The notes under the pieces: model-generated
The model's database searches: none
The model's input: the letters and a program-made list of their open reading frames with translations, nothing else
What the model was told of the DNA's origin: nothing
Shown: piece by piece, positions 24,001 to 39,000 of the stretch
How the letters are laid out: each line of letters opens with the position of its first letter
Numbering within the stretch: the first letter of the stretch is position 1
NCBI RefSeq assembly: GCF_000208865.1
Contig: NC_018396.1
Span: forward strand, 4,273,101 to 4,337,100
Length of the DNA: 64,000 nucleotides
Direction: 5' to 3'
DNA from: Neospora caninum Liverpool
Lineage: Eukaryota; Apicomplexa; Conoidasida; Eucoccidiorida; Sarcocystidae
Translations under genes and position numbers: made by a program

Positions 24001-27000
24001 GTCACGTTTCGAGTCGCTCGGAAGATCGTCGTTATGTGTTCGACAGCGACTCCTTCTCAAGCGCTAGCATCGACGAAGCCAGCATTTTCGGGGCGACGGT
24101 TCAGTTATCCATCTACCGTCACCAGTGTCACGACGGCTCGTTCAAAGGATTCTGTCCGTGCCCTGCCGGTTACGTTTGTGACGGTGCAACCGTAGTGTAC
24201 AAGTGTCCCGCAGGGACAGAGAGGTGGGTCAATAAAATGAAGGAAGTGGATAACTCGCAGTTCAACACTTCTTCACTTATGCCGTCTGCTTCCTTGCGAC
24301 CCTGTGGTGGTTCATGTGCCACAAAAGTTCAGTTTGAATGATGTACGGCAAGCCTGGCCCCCTGTGGCTGAGTCCCAAGTCTTTTTCCCCACAGTCTGCA
24401 CGTCTGTTAACTGCTTGACGACATGTGAGGCGACTGCTTCTTCTGCACTGACGCGTGGGGCGTGCAGTCGTTGGGCTACTATGCTCGCTAACGAGCCCTG
24501 TTCGAGCTGCTGTCAGTATGGTGCTCGTGCATCGCTTTGCTTGTTGTAGTCGTGAAGGCCCACTCCTCCCCGTGATTGGCCAGCCTCGAAGAAGAATGGG
24601 GTCGTTACAGCGGAGAAACTGGTGCGACCATTTCATGTTCGACACGCGCAGGGGCACCCCTTCACTCGGAGATGCCGGCGTCAACTCACTGCGCTGTTTG
24701 CCTCTGCGAGCCTGCTTTATATCTTTTCTCAGCTTGCCTCAGGGAACCGGATGCCGATCCCCTGCGTCGACTGTCGTAGGGAGTTCACGGTGTTCGTGCG
24801 GTAAGCATCTGAGTCCGGTGGCACTGGGGAGACTACGATTTCTCGTTGGCGAGAGGCAGATTGCTTGCTCGTATGAGTGCGAGATTTCTTTTACGGCAGT
24901 AGCGTGCCTCCCAGAACCAGACGGCCGGTCGCATCCAGAGCAGTCCTTCTCTGAACTGAACACATACCAACGGCCAACCCTATGGGGGTCATGCTGAATA
25001 GGTCTTTTGTTCTTGATGGTGAAACAGAGATCTACAGCTTGGCGCAACGTGCACTGCCGTGTCCTGTCGGACACCACGCGCGGGCCACCGGCGAGGTCTG
25101 CTACAGGTGTCGCCCCAATACGTACAAAGAAGTTCTTGACGGCGCGTTCTGCACGGTGTGCCCGCACGGGCACGTATCCGGAGAAGGCGCAACGGGTTGC
25201 GTCCAAGCAGTTAGCGGCACGTTCATTTCCGTCTACGATGACGTGACGCCTTCGTCCAAAATATTGCAAGGACCCGGCACGATGAGAGCCGTTGGGAAAA
25301 CTTACGTAAGGTGACGGGTTCAGGCTGCGTGAAACAGCAAATGCTTCGGCGTACCAAGAACCAAGTACCCAACCACCCGCGAGCTGTGTCTTTCGAGACT
25401 TACGCTGCCCTATGCAGCGTCTACCACCCGTGGGCTACGTGCCTGAATTCTCGTCTGTTCTGTCCTGGCGTCTGCAGCAATGCGGAGGAGACAAGTCCGG
25501 TAGCTACAGCTTCGATGGGCAAGGACACTGCTCATATCGCCGGAGAGGCAACATGCAACCGGCTTTTCCGTTCTCGGGCAGGCTCTACGATTGTCCGCCA
25601 GGGTTTGCCATCGGGGTGAGATGCGCGCTCTTTTCAGGTGGAGAATTGCGGATTTTCTTTGGTTCATCACGGCCGTGCACCCTCCAACAGTCCGCCAGTT
25701 CGTCTCGGCGATCCCTTTGATGTGGTGCACCCTTCAGAGTAAACACGGCGGTGCCGAGGCAGGGGAACCTTACAGAGGGAAAAAGGAACAACTTATGTGA
25801 ACCGGTAGTCGCAGTCCGGGCGGTTCCTTGCGTGTGCCTCCACAGGGCGACCAGCAATGTTGGGAAGCTGACCGGTCGAAGTATTCTCTGGGAAAAAACT
25901 CGATGGTCTGCCAAGGCGGTGTCTTTCACCGCACGCTCATGGACAGGTGCAAGCCATGCCCACCTGGTAGGCCACTGCCTCCTTCGTTTGCATGCTCTCA
26001 GTGGACAGTGTGCTCTCGAGTATTTACTCAGCCTATGATCTGCTGCAGCGTAGAATGAGCTTCCAGGGGGCTCCTCAACATCTCCTCGTCTGTTCCTTCA
26101 AGCCTAGAACTATGCCGGATACATCGTGTCCCTTTTCGGCTTCGACCGGGCCAGCTGTTGAGCCAAGGGAGAGTCTCTTGTTCTCCATTTTCCTGTGGTG
26201 CTGTTGCTGACACATAAAATTGCGGACGCGGTCGCTCTCCGAGAAGGGCACTCGTTCTCATCATATGTTGCGCAGACTATACACGGGCAGCACTTGCGCC
26301 GGTTTATAGGGGGAAACTGGCCTTTTGTGCAGAACCTTTTGATATACAGCCAAAATGCCGTCGAAAGGTATCGTATCTCCGACTCGTGTGTGTCGACTGC
26401 CACAGGTTTCTCGTGCCATGTAGTTGAGAAGTACACGTCTTGGCTAACCCGCTGCGAGCCCGGTTCCGCCAGCTACCTCGGAGACGCTGAATGCGTGAAG
26501 TGCCGCGCGGGGTACTTTTGCCCGGGTTACATGGAACCCTTCTGGCAGCCACCTCTCAGGAGGTTCCCTGGGTAATTGTTTTCGTCACCACTGAACTTTT
26601 GAACAAGTCACGATAGGAATTGCAGAACCTCTGACCCGGGTTGAACGCTGCCAGGCGCAGTTCCGCCGTGAGGGGTTCTCGACTATTTGAAAGTCATGTG
26701 TGAAGGCGAACTCCACTGTGCGACCGACTCCACGTACCAAAATTTGCCCGCGTGGCGGTAGGGGGCTGCATTATCTCTAGCACAGAAGGGCAGAAAAGGA
26801 TCGAAGGATTTCCGTCATTCGCGTGACTGCGTCTGTAGCAGCGACTTGCAGAGCCTACAGAGTAGACTGGTGAAGACTGATATTTTTGGGTTGTATGTTC
26901 GAAAACTCTCGGTTTGTGAACTGATAGGTGGTACGAATCGGGGTACCAGAGCAGCACGTCCTCGGAAGTGCAGAAGTACCGTCTGCAGATGCAGGGCTAT

Positions 27001-30000
27001 TGCGGAATGGGGACGTACGGTCGCCTCTATGTAGACGTGACAGGCCGACCTGGAGAATACTACGCAACATACAACTCAACTTGCGCGACCTGCCCACCTG
27101 GCACGTTCTGCTACGATGTTGGGATCGTGAAGTTTCAAGCGTACAAGTGTCCTGCGGGCCACTACTGCCTTGGGGGCGACTCAATTCCAGTGCCCTGCCC
27201 GCCAGGTGAGCGGAGGGACAGTCAGGCTAGTGGACGCCACTCTTGTTCACCTGGCCTCTGCAGAGCGGGCTCTCAGGCTCTACAAAAGGAACATTAGGCT
27301 ACAACAATGGAGCACAGGAAACGAAGAACACCACACGCAGCAAGAAGACAGGAAGAGAACAGAAATCGAGGAAGGAATGACGACTGACCGATGCTGGAGA
27401 AACGTTGAATCCATCGGCGAGGCGGGAGCAGTGTCACACCCCGTGGGGAATGGGTATCCAATCCAGTGCTCTGCCTTGGGCATTGAAACTAACCCACAGT
27501 TCAACCCTGTATTATTTAACTCAGTTAATTAGTGTTAGGTTTGATACTTTGTACCAACCGATCTAAAATCGTGATGTCTTTGTCGTTTATATAAATCTAG
27601 TAATGCTTGTCAAGTTCCTTGTATGTAGTTAGCTCACTGCGTGAGCTGTGCAGCTGTCCTACTGTGAAATTTACCTGTGCTTCGATCCTGGAACTCGAGG
27701 TCGTGCGGGCTAATTATCTCTCGATGCACATGCGATCGATGACTATCACGATGCACCCTCACTTGAGTCTTGGGTACACATGCCTGATCCCAGTGGCCGC
27801 TGACGTGGTAGGCTGTCCCGTCAGGTCACTAGTCGCACGGCGCGGCGCCGGGAGAACGAACATACTCGACGGTGCTCTTCTGGGTTTATGGTGCCCTCAG
27901 GAAAGTACAACCCGTTTCGTGGAGCCATGTCAAGCAACGCCTGTATGACATGCCCCGACGGCTTTGATTGCGAAAGCTTACAACAAAAAATCGAGCCCGA
28001 GCTCTGTCCTCCCGGGTTCATTTGTCCTTTTGGGCGGAAGAAGGTTGCCTGTCCTGCAGGCACAGTGAACCCTCTACCAGGTGATTGGTAGTCACACCCA
28101 CGGTGTCTTGGCTCTCACTCTTGAAGCATGTCGTGATGCGCGTAGACTATGCTGCAGTGCCGGTGTGGAGGCAAAAAAGACGTTTAATGGGATCCTTGGG
28201 TGAGGTATATTCAAATTGAAGTGGGGGTTAAGCACGGCCGGAGGCCCTGTCATTCCTGCTGCGTCAGAGCTTCAGGGAGTGGTGGTGGATTTGACAGCTG
28301 GTCCGCGCGGAGTTGGTTCGATGCAGCAGCTTCTCTGTTACGCTGAAAACCCACTCTGCGCTGCTGGCTGCGTGGCCGCTCTTGGATAATTGGGAAGCAC
28401 ACTGGCATGCGCGTCATGTATGCACCTTTTTGTCAGGTTTTGGACAGAGGGTCGAACAGCGATGAAGGGGATATTGACCGATAGCTCTGCGGGGCCCTGG
28501 GAGGTTCCTGTGATCAGGCGTGACGCGACAGCACAAGATGCTTCTTTATGCCTAGGAAATAGTTTGTTTCAACAGCGTCTGCGCAGCCGGACCCTTGCGC
28601 AGGGGTTTCAGGCTGGTGTGGGCCGGAAGCTCACCGCTTGTTTCTATTTTGTCCATTCGAGATCGTCGATGATGAGGTTCCTGTTGTGCTCAAACCGCCA
28701 GGCCAGTCTGCCCTTGAACAATGCGAACGATGTCCAGCCGGCTACTACTGCCCAAATAAAGCAGGAGCCCCGAAACCATGCCCCGCTGGAACGTACAATC
28801 CATTTGAAGGCGCGTCCAGCAGCAGCGAGTGTGTTCCTTGCCCTGTCGGCTTTCAGTGCGACACTGAAGGAGCCGTCTACTATCTGAAAAGGTAACAATC
28901 TCGCAGGTTTCTTCTGCGTCGGCATGACAGCCGGAAAAAACAGCCACGAACTGCGTATTCCCGACACGGAAAAAAGCGCGGGCAGCACTTTCAGATGCCC
29001 TCATAGTAGCCTTCCTTTCTGTTTCACAGAACCGTCTCTGTAGTCTTCTAATCAGGCCCTTGCTGGCTCCATGACAACTTTGATTTCCTGTGCCCACTGG
29101 GGCGACTGACACACAGACAACTAGATGCGGACGAAGCGTCGCAGTCACACTGTCTGCTGAAACTGGCTATAACAGTGCCGCCGTGGTGCGCAATGAAGAC
29201 GTCCAAGCGTTCCGCTGACTCCAGCTGAGCGTGTTCGTAAACATCAAAGGCTGTGCGCGTGCAGATGAGAATAACCTCACCAACGACAGGAGCTTCGCCG
29301 ATAGCCGGACCTCCTGGTGTGGCCGATGCCTCTGGGCCTCTTAGTTTGCACCTGCGTGCCTCGTTGCACGTCGCCAAAGACTGTAGAGCCGACGTACCTT
29401 CCCGTTGCCAACTGGCTTGCCCCCAGCCGCCCGGAACTGTGCCTGTCCCCTATTTCTTCAGGTGCTCTGCTGGGACGTACTGTAACACAGCTGGTGCGGC
29501 GCCGGCGTTATGTCCGGAAGGGACGTGGAAACCTGGCTACCTCGGGAATTCATTGATGCACTGCCATGTATGCCCCGCTGGAGCGGTAAGGCAGATGCTA
29601 GATTCTCCAGTTTGCTGAGAGGGTTGCTCCTTATAGAATGTGGGAAGGTGTACGGCGAGCACCTGGCAATGGAAGCGCCCTCGCGCGTTTCCAGTCACCA
29701 GCATAACAGGAACGTAATCCAAGAACCGTGCCACGCACTTTTTGTCTGGTTGAAACGCACCATCCACCTCGAATCATGGTCAGACTGGACACGTGATACG
29801 GTAGGCCTTCTGCTGCAGTCTCTCCCTGGTGCGGGAGCCTCACATACCCTGTGACCAGCGGGATGTTCTACGAGCGTCGCTGTCAACCAGCACGCAGCCG
29901 TCATCAAGGGCAACGTTCATCTTACACATTCGCAGTAGAGCGATACGACTATTCCAGATCGAGCCTGCTACAACATCGTGGCTTTCATGCTCATCAGTAG

Positions 30001-33000
30001 ATCGCTGGCTCGGCCGCCTGTACTCTCCCGAAAGAGTTGCTCGGCCGCGCTACTCCGCGAGAAGTCGAAAAAAAGGAACGAGAGGTGTCTGCTTCTGCGT
30101 TACCGCTCGGCCACTCTTCCTGCTACTGCTTCAGCTGCCAGAGCGCACCCGTGGACACAGGGACTAAACAAGTGGTCGCTTGTTGACTTTTTAAGCATGT
30201 CCCTTTGTGTGTGGATGAACAGCAATGCAAGCAAGGCACAACCGCTGCCACCATCGAGAAATGTCCTCGAGGTTCGTTCTGCTCCTCAGGTGAGTAATCG
30301 AATACAGAGTGGTGAACTCGGAGAGTAAATCGAAGAGACTACGCGGAAGTAGGGAAAGGGGCGCCTTGAGCGCGAGTAGGCAGAAAAGGTGTGCTCGTTG
30401 CGGAATACTGGTCTACTCAGGGCCGAACACGCAGCTAGGTGGCGTAAGCGGGTATACTGCACGGCGGCCACATATGGATGAGTAACATCGGTTTTCGACA
30501 TTATGGATGTGCTTGTAAGCCATCATCGGGGCATTGGCGGCGCAATCGAGAGGCGTCCAGGCAGATGGGGTACGAAACAGCAGCTGAATTGGGGCCACCA
30601 CGGGGGGTAGTCTGACGGGACAGATACTCAGTTGGTCGGCAGCTGAGCGCAATCCGTCTTACAGGGTTATGTGGTTCTCAGGACTCGTCGTGTCATGCCC
30701 CCCGGGAACGTTTGCCGACAACGCGTCCTTGCAGAGCGCCCTCGACTGCCCACCCTGCGAACCGGGCAACTACTGCCAGACTGCAGCGACCAAGACGACT
30801 TGTCCTGCCGGGCATTATTGCCCCGCTGGGCAAGCAAAGCCGATACCTTGTCCGCAGGGGACTTACACAGGATCCACTGGAGTCAAAGTGAGGAAGGAAG
30901 CGTGGCGAGGATTAGAACGCTTGCAGCGCACAACAGACTATCACTGCCCAACACTCCTCGCATTAGAGTCTTGCGCCGTTGACTTTGGTACACGAAATAT
31001 GCACATGGAGAAGGCACATTGAGCCCCATGGTCTTGCGCGGCTACCTGCATACTTCCCGTGGTGAGAACCGTTATCAGGGGAGCCGCAGCGCTATAGGCC
31101 TTCGATGTTCGTGAGCAGCAGGCCGAAGGTGCCGACGCGTATTGCTCATTCATGCCTGCAGAATCGACAAGGATGTCTGCCGTGTACGGCAGGGCACTCG
31201 TGCCCAGCAGGAACCGTAACCCCTCAAACCTGTCCCTCAGGTAACGCTGTATCTCACTCTATAGCATAGTTCATGTCACAAATTTTAGATCCAGCGCCGC
31301 ATTCGCTGTGGTCGTGTGCATTCTAGCACAAATCGCATAATTGACTTTGGGGAAAAAGAGGGAAATGCGCCTGAACAACAGGGTGCAATTTGAAGGCTCT
31401 TGACCTGGTAGAAACAAAGTCAGTTGCCGCCAATCTGACACACGACTTTCCACACACAGGGAAACGTCGAGTAGTGCAAGACGTCCTAGCGTGACAGCCG
31501 GCCGTGAACAACTTTCCGTCCAATGTGTATCGCGTCGCCACCTTGTGCAGGCACCTACATGAAGGTCGAGGCAGGTGATGGTAAGGTGTGGTTTCGCTTG
31601 CACGTGAAGTGACAGAGGCATGCGTGAGAGGGAAGAGAGAACGGTAAAGCGAGGAGCCTCAGAACACAGTTGGCCCAACGCGAGGATCTGCTGACGCGGC
31701 TCCAAAGCTCAGCAGCCTACCAAAGCTCAGGCAGTCGGTACAAAGACTATGCGGCAGTCAGCCAAGTCCGATCCGGAATTAAGAGCCGTTCTAAATGTCC
31801 GAATGAGTGTACCAAGGGGACGTGGTGTGGACTGTGTCTAGTGAGGAGGAAGATTTTAGCCGTCTGGCCTCACGGAGAACATACGTTCAGAACGCCACAC
31901 GTGTCTGTCACGCCCCAGTGGTCGCATGACACTGGGAACTGTGACATGCCGTATCATTTTGGGGCACACGATCCCTGTTAGATGCCTCTGTTACGGTTGC
32001 TTGTATGGGATGTGCGCCACTGTGTTCACAGAAGGAGTAGTAAAACAGGAAATATGCGCCCCTTGCGAGCCTGGAAATTCTTGCAAGGATGGCTTTAAGG
32101 TCGCGTGTGGGAAAGGGTACTATTCTGGGCCAGGCCAGGCCGAATGCAACGAGTGTCCAGAGGTGCGGGACCTCAGGAATAAGAAAGATCAACCTCTTAG
32201 ACACCGCAATCCCTAGTTATATAGAGATCTGGAGTTCATAGGAGTCAACCTTGCTTTGTTCACTTTTGTTGCCTGCGAAGGCGCCGTTGTTGCGTATCCG
32301 GTTGCTGATTTACATAAGTGTTTTTTCACAAGCCTCATGACCACGAGAAAATTCGGCGGCACGCGGGTGACACGAGGTTTGGACACGCAAACCTTTCCCT
32401 CGTGTCTAGTGGCGTTCAGTGCGCGGACGTCCTGCATGAAACGGTAGGACCAGAAACGGAGACAAGGCGAGTTGCTGTGCGAGTGGGTGTTGTGCGCCGT
32501 GCAGGGATTCTATTGTCCCCTGGAGAAGACGACAAAATACCTTCTTCAGACATATCGCTGCCCAGACAGCCAGTACTGCCCTAACAAAGGAACTGGTGAG
32601 CAGTGTTCATCGCCTCCGCTTTCTTGCTGGTCTGACGCCAGCATGGTTTCACTGTACGTCCAGGGATGAGCAACGCCTTATAGTAGATAACCTAGGGTGG
32701 CGGTGGCGTTGACCTCGGGTCTGTACGATTATTTCAGTTAGGTTTTGGCACGATCTTGACCCGGTCTGCCGGTGCGGCAGCGGTTGCGGGGACCCGCTGT
32801 TTCGTATTTTACCGCTGCTTTACTGCCTGAACCGAGACGCTAGCGTGCGCTACGGGCCCGGAGATATGGCGAGCCCCGCAACGAGTCTCTTTGTTTTGGC
32901 ACCATCGTTTTCGAATAATGCTTGACTCTCGTGAAAGCGAGTTGATTTGTGGGTGATCAGCCAAGCCAGCCGTGCCTGCCGCCTGCCTGTGTGAGGGGTG

Positions 33001-36000
33001 TTCCTGTACATCTGGGGTGACACAAAACACTCGTCGAGATCCGGCGTGGCCGTCGCGGCAGGATCCGGAAGGCGACATGTGGCCAGAGCCGTGTATCCAT
33101 TGTCGAAGCGGCCACGAGAGAATCCCGAGGTTCTAGGGGGGGCATGTCAAAGCTGTTTCCGGCGAACCGTGCATTTGTGCAGTCAGCCGTCTCCTGGCCA
33201 TGCATGTGGTGTCTGCGTAGGTGTGTTGCCTATCAATCGTCTCGGCAAACAGCCCGTGGAAGCCTCCGTCAGACGACTGGGGCTGTCGAAGGGCCGGTTC
33301 CGGCTGCGGCGGCACCTGAAGGAATTTCTGGCAGCTAGTCCACCGGGCACTCAAAACGCCCAGATTCCTCGTAGGCCCCTTCCGTGCCCGAAGGGACACT
33401 TTTGCACAAGGGCCTCTGCGAAGCCGCTGCCTTGTCCCGCTGGGACGTACAACTCTTTACAAGGACAAAAGGATTCATCGGCGTGCTTGCCCGTACGACC
33501 GGGCCACTTTTGTGACGATGGGGCGTGCGAAGCTAAAGAAGGCAGGGGACAATGCGACGAGGTACAGTCTTAAGTTCACGTCCAATACACCTGCAGAGAC
33601 GTATTCGCTCCCCGGGCGGTTTGCTGAAATTCGTAGAATCACTTCAGCGGACAGCGGATGTGCCATGGGTACTGATCTGGGAGCTTGCAACGTAACAGTC
33701 GACGATCCTGGCTTCTTCCTTCGGTAGCCGGAGCACTTAGGAACCGAAGGCAAGTGAACCGTCTAATTCGCGTGGGTCTGTAAGCGAGAAACCCTAAAGG
33801 ATTGACGAGCCGACCGCCAACTCTGGCCCTGTAGCACCAGAATCGAAAGAGGCTAACGAAGAATTCGACCGTGGAGTACGAACTCAACGGATGTCGCGTG
33901 GGGGGGACAAGGTCATGGAGATGGGCCGGAAGCGAGTTGCTACCAATTCCAGTTTTTCGTTTGGGAACTACATATAAAGCTCCACGCCATTCTGCTACGA
34001 AGCGATGACCACAAATCGCGAGAGATAATGTAGGCCTCTACAGCTATACTTCGTTTCGGAGTTCCTATTGGCGAATCGAGGCTGCCGTTTTGCTACGTTG
34101 CAGGGACACTACTGCCCGGAAGGGTCAGTATCGAAACAGCAAATTCGTTGTCCGTCCGGGTAAGGCTCCCAGTCCGCAGACGCAAACCTGTGTAGAGAAA
34201 AGAGTGTGCCTTAACTAGATCGAAAGTGTTCGTCAGTTTGCTGGAGCTGAAGGGATAATCAATCTGTTCTGCCGAATGTGGTAGGCAATGTGAAGACGTT
34301 TCGGGGCCTCATGGACAAGCGGACAACAGCAATACAGTTTTCATTCTGCAGTAGAACCTCTAGAATTCGGCCTTGTTCAGACATATCAGCGTCGAACACG
34401 CTCATGCCTACAGGAGGAAACTCCGACTCATCTCTACGTCCGTAGAGCACCTGTCGCCACTCGTTGCCTGCTTCCAGTAGCACTACACACCTGCAAAACG
34501 AGAGCGATTTGGCACCAGGCGATCCTTTCGTCTCCACCCGGTAAAGGCGTTTGAAATATAGTGTCTGTTTTAAGGAGGAGCCGTGTGATTCGTGCCGATA
34601 AACGGACCAGGATGACAAGGGACAAGTGGTTGTGCCCGTCTCCCTGGGGACGCCCGCGATCAGCTTCGGTTTCTTCGCTCTGTCGGCAGCGACCTTACGC
34701 ATTGGCTACTTGTGTCCGCTTTTGCCTTTCCTCAGCACGTACCGGTCCATAAAGGGGGCACGTGAGGTGTCGGACTGCTGGCCTTGCAAAGCCGGCGAGG
34801 TCTGTTCACAGGGCTCCGCAACGCCAACTCTGTGCGCCCCAGGGGAGTATTGCCCATCCGGAGGGTACATCTCTTTGCCATGCCCTAAAGGGACAGTGAG
34901 GTACGCTACCGCGTTGAGTTTCCGATAGGTCCTATATACAGTCTGGCGTTTGGTGCGACTGCTCATTGTCACTTGAACAGGCTCGGATAAACGTGTGTCA
35001 AAGCAACATGAATTCAGCGTTGAATACCGCGAGCGGTGTGACGCGCAATTCACTTTTCACGGAAGAATGCTTCAGGGTAAAGTTGCGCCTAGACATGCTC
35101 CTGCAAGCCTTGATTTCTATTATTTTGCCCAGCACGCAACAAGGGCTACAAAAAAGCAAGGATTGCGATGAGTGCCCCGCTGGCAAGTACTGCAGTAAAA
35201 TGGGTGCGACGTCACCAACAGGTGAATGCAAACCAGGTTTCTTCTGCGAGAGCGGCGCATCAACCTTGGCCCCAGAGGGTAGGTATAGTCGGCGATATGA
35301 CGATGCGCCGGAAGCGGTCGTCAAGGTCTCTGTCCGTCTCAAGATACCCAGCGAGGATACGCGCAAGACTCATTCTCTTTTCTTATCGGTTGGCTGCTTT
35401 GATTCGCCGAGCGCGTCCCAGGGACTTCCGGTAGCGGTAGCCCCTACCAGAGATTCAGTGCAGCCGAGTACCAAATCGATTGTCATTGGGCTTTGGATAC
35501 TTGTGCAGACACTTGTGTCGACTCGTCCGGTCAATGGCTAAACAGTGGAAGGAGTCTACCTTCTTTGTTGGTAGCCGCCACCAGTGGCATCGAGAACGTA
35601 TGGAGTTTAACCCGGCGGCGCCTTGAGGGTGCTCATACGTGAAGTGCTTGGATGCCAGTGTCTACAGCAGCAGACAGTCTGCGCTTAGGATCACACACAC
35701 ACACTGCCTTCCCCCTATTTGCCTGGACTTGTTGTAGGTTCGTTGTGTCCGACGAACGCCTTCTGCCCTGAGGGTGCGGAAACCCCCGGGTCCTGCGATG
35801 ACGGTTTCTTTATTCCGTGGCGTGGCGCTCACACAAAAAGCAGCTGCGTTCAGTGCCCAGCGGGGATGTACTGCGAGCGCGTCGCCAGCGGCCCCACGGT
35901 CGTCAAGCAGTGCCATCCCGGTTACTACTGCGAGGCGGGAGCAACGACTCCGACGGCAAACCCTGCACCACCAGGTAGCTACGCTCCAGCAGGCAGCGTA

Positions 36001-39000
36001 CAGCCTCTCAAGTGCCTCCCAGGGACGTTTACGGACGTCGAAGCCCAAGCTGAATGCAAACTGTGTGCTGAAGGAAAACTATGCAGCGGTCTGGTAAGGG
36101 GCCTTCCAATATCCCATGTTCACTGCCGTGCTTAGATGCCGCATCAGCATAATTCACCAGGGAAATGATGCACTTGATGACAATCGGGTGTCACCGGGAC
36201 TGGCGGCTCTTTCTGACAGTTGCGAACCCCAAGTCAGTCCGAGTGTCGCTTTACGACGGAGATCTGGGGGAAGTCAAAGAGACGTGAAATTCTTCGGGGT
36301 TGACCTCCGTTCGGCTAGAGACAAAAATGTCTGGCGTCACATCGAGTTTCGTGAAGGACTGCCACACATGTGGCGATCGTCATCAACACTTTTTACTGAA
36401 GAGCGAACGCACTCGGTAAAGGGTCAACGCAGGTGCGGTCGCCTTCAAATGCCAGCAACACCGGTTGGCGGAAAACAGTGAGTATAACGAGGATAAGGCA
36501 GTGCCTCACGTTCTCCCTTCGTCTTTGTTGTGTCATGTGTTAGGGCTCAACAAGAGAAGAGGTCTGTCCGAAGGGTTCGTATTGCCCAGCGGCGACTACA
36601 AAAGCTGTGCACTGCCCACAAGGTACCTACGGAGTGCGAGCCGGCCTGTCGGATACCTGGTCGTGTACGCCGTGCGGTTCGGGGAAATACTGCCCCGACA
36701 CAGGTCTGCAGGATGACGGCGCAAACTGTGCGGCAGGGTTTCACTGCTCTGGAGGCAGTCGAAGCATAGCTCCTCTTGTAAGAATGCACTTAGGCATACC
36801 ACCGCGGCTGTTCATGCCCGTCGCACATCCCCTCAGGTTTCCGTCCGCGGTGCCTGTGGCGCGGCAACACATATATGCTTCATTTGCATGGCAACGGTCA
36901 ACCCTCATTTGCGGGCAGAAACGCACCACCGAGGCAGCCGCCCGTGACGGTTGCTTGGCAAAGGTTGCAGAGTCGTCCTGAGATCCTGAGAGTACTCGTG
37001 CTGCAAGCCACCTCATTCTGTTACCGGACAGCTTGGAAACCACTTTGCTTTTAGAGTGATTGTCTCTGCAATGGAAGAAACTTGTCTCTAATGTAGCTCT
37101 TCACACAGCAATTACACACGTGTGGAACGAACAGGGATGTGTGTCGGTTTGTGAGCGGAGCAAGGCTCGTGATTCAGTCGGCACAAGAGCAGGTCACTGC
37201 ATGTTGCATGTGGTACGAACGGCACTAAGGTCACACTGTCTGCGTTCGTTTCTGGCTCATGTGCTGCTCAGACATCCGAGCAAGGCGGAAGTATCTGCAG
37301 AAAAGGCTACTTTTGCACGGCGGGGACAAAGCAGCCGACTGAGTGTCCCCGGGGAACGTACAATCCAAATGAAGGAGCCAGCACCGAGGCGGATTGCCTT
37401 GATTGTCCAGCAGGCTCGTAAGCAGTGTCCGTAACTCCATTCCACAAATTGGATTAGTGCTAAAAGGATCCAAATGAACTGAAAAGCTTGAGATACGAAG
37501 TTCGTTGCGCCTTATAGTAAACTCTACTCCAAATATCATGGGCGGCTCTGCGGTCGAAGAATGCAGGGAGCTCTGTCACGATTACGACTTAGCTAGTGCT
37601 AGGTGGTGATCTCTGTATAACGCCTAGATCTCATGACGTGGACATACGAAACCCCGTTTATCCAGTTCAGGCGGCTCATGCGATAAATGAAACCACCGGT
37701 GGATTAGTTATGATTCTATTAGATTTACATGTAAATACAGAATTCCATGGTTCCGTTTTGGGGAGGGTGGTAGGGGGAGAAGGCAACACGACAGGCTCTG
37801 GGGAAAGCGTCACACGTGCCTGTTTATCGCTCGGGTGACCATGTTGTCTAATTACAAAAACAGGTACTGTAGCGACAGCGGATTAGAGGCTCCAACCGGG
37901 ACATGCCTGAGAGGATTCTTCTGTCCAGCAAGTACGGTCTGGCTCTCTCCTCAAATTACTCGCTCTGCGAATCACGGTACAAGGCATACGGCAACGCCAT
38001 CGCTGTACCTCCAACCGCCGTCTGGCTCATCGCGACACACGAGCTACCTGATTCTTTGGTTGCTACAGCTCTGCCAACTGCCTAGCCAGTAGACGACACC
38101 GCGTTACCGTCGAACCGGAAGGTGCTCTATACAAGTTAGAATAGTGGACACCTTCGAAACAGGTTATTTCCGAATCCGATGCGCTTATCGTTGCTGCACG
38201 CAGATTCTGAAGCTCCTGACGCCGCTGGAAACGTTTGCAAGGCCGGTCAGCACTGCCCAGATGGCTCCGAGCGAGCTAAAGAGTGCCCAGGGGTAAACAT
38301 CCTACAGCCGAGGCCTGTGGCTGATTACTGCTCTAACCCCTCAGTGTCGCCGCCTCGCTAGCCTGATCAGCCTCACCCCCTTGCTCTAGGATGAGTCGCC
38401 AGCTCGCTAGGTTGGTTAGCGTCGTGTTTTATCTGACAACGCCCTTGTGTGTGTGTTTTGGTTTCCGAAGCTCTCCCCGCCCCATCCAGAGACTTCGTGG
38501 ATATGGACGCCCGCTCCTCTTCGTGTTGCAAAAATGGGGGAGTCCGCTTAGGGGCTCGTCGGGAGGCCGACGCCAGTTTTCCTTGTCATGCACGCGTTCG
38601 CCTTTTTGCCGGAATGCTGACCTTGTGTGTGTTCTCACTTCAGGGAACGTTTCAGGACGCTGACGCGTCTGCAACATGCTTAGTCTGCCCAGCAGGCTAC
38701 GCGTGCGCTCCGGGAAGCTCACAGGGTCCGGTGCCGCAGCACTTGTGTGCCGCGGGCCACTATTGCCCGGCAGGGACAACATCTAAAACTATGTATCCGT
38801 GTCCTCCAGGTAAACTCCAGTGTGCACCGGTCTGTTCCTGACGCCTTCTGTCTCGTTGCCGCTGAGTCAAAGCTGCCACAAATACACGTGAGACTGCATA
38901 TGGGCAGAACACGGATGCAGCACCAGTCAACAGATCACACCGTGGAGCCCACTAAATTTGACCATCATGACTGTTCGCGCCATGCGGCCGTTAGATTCTC

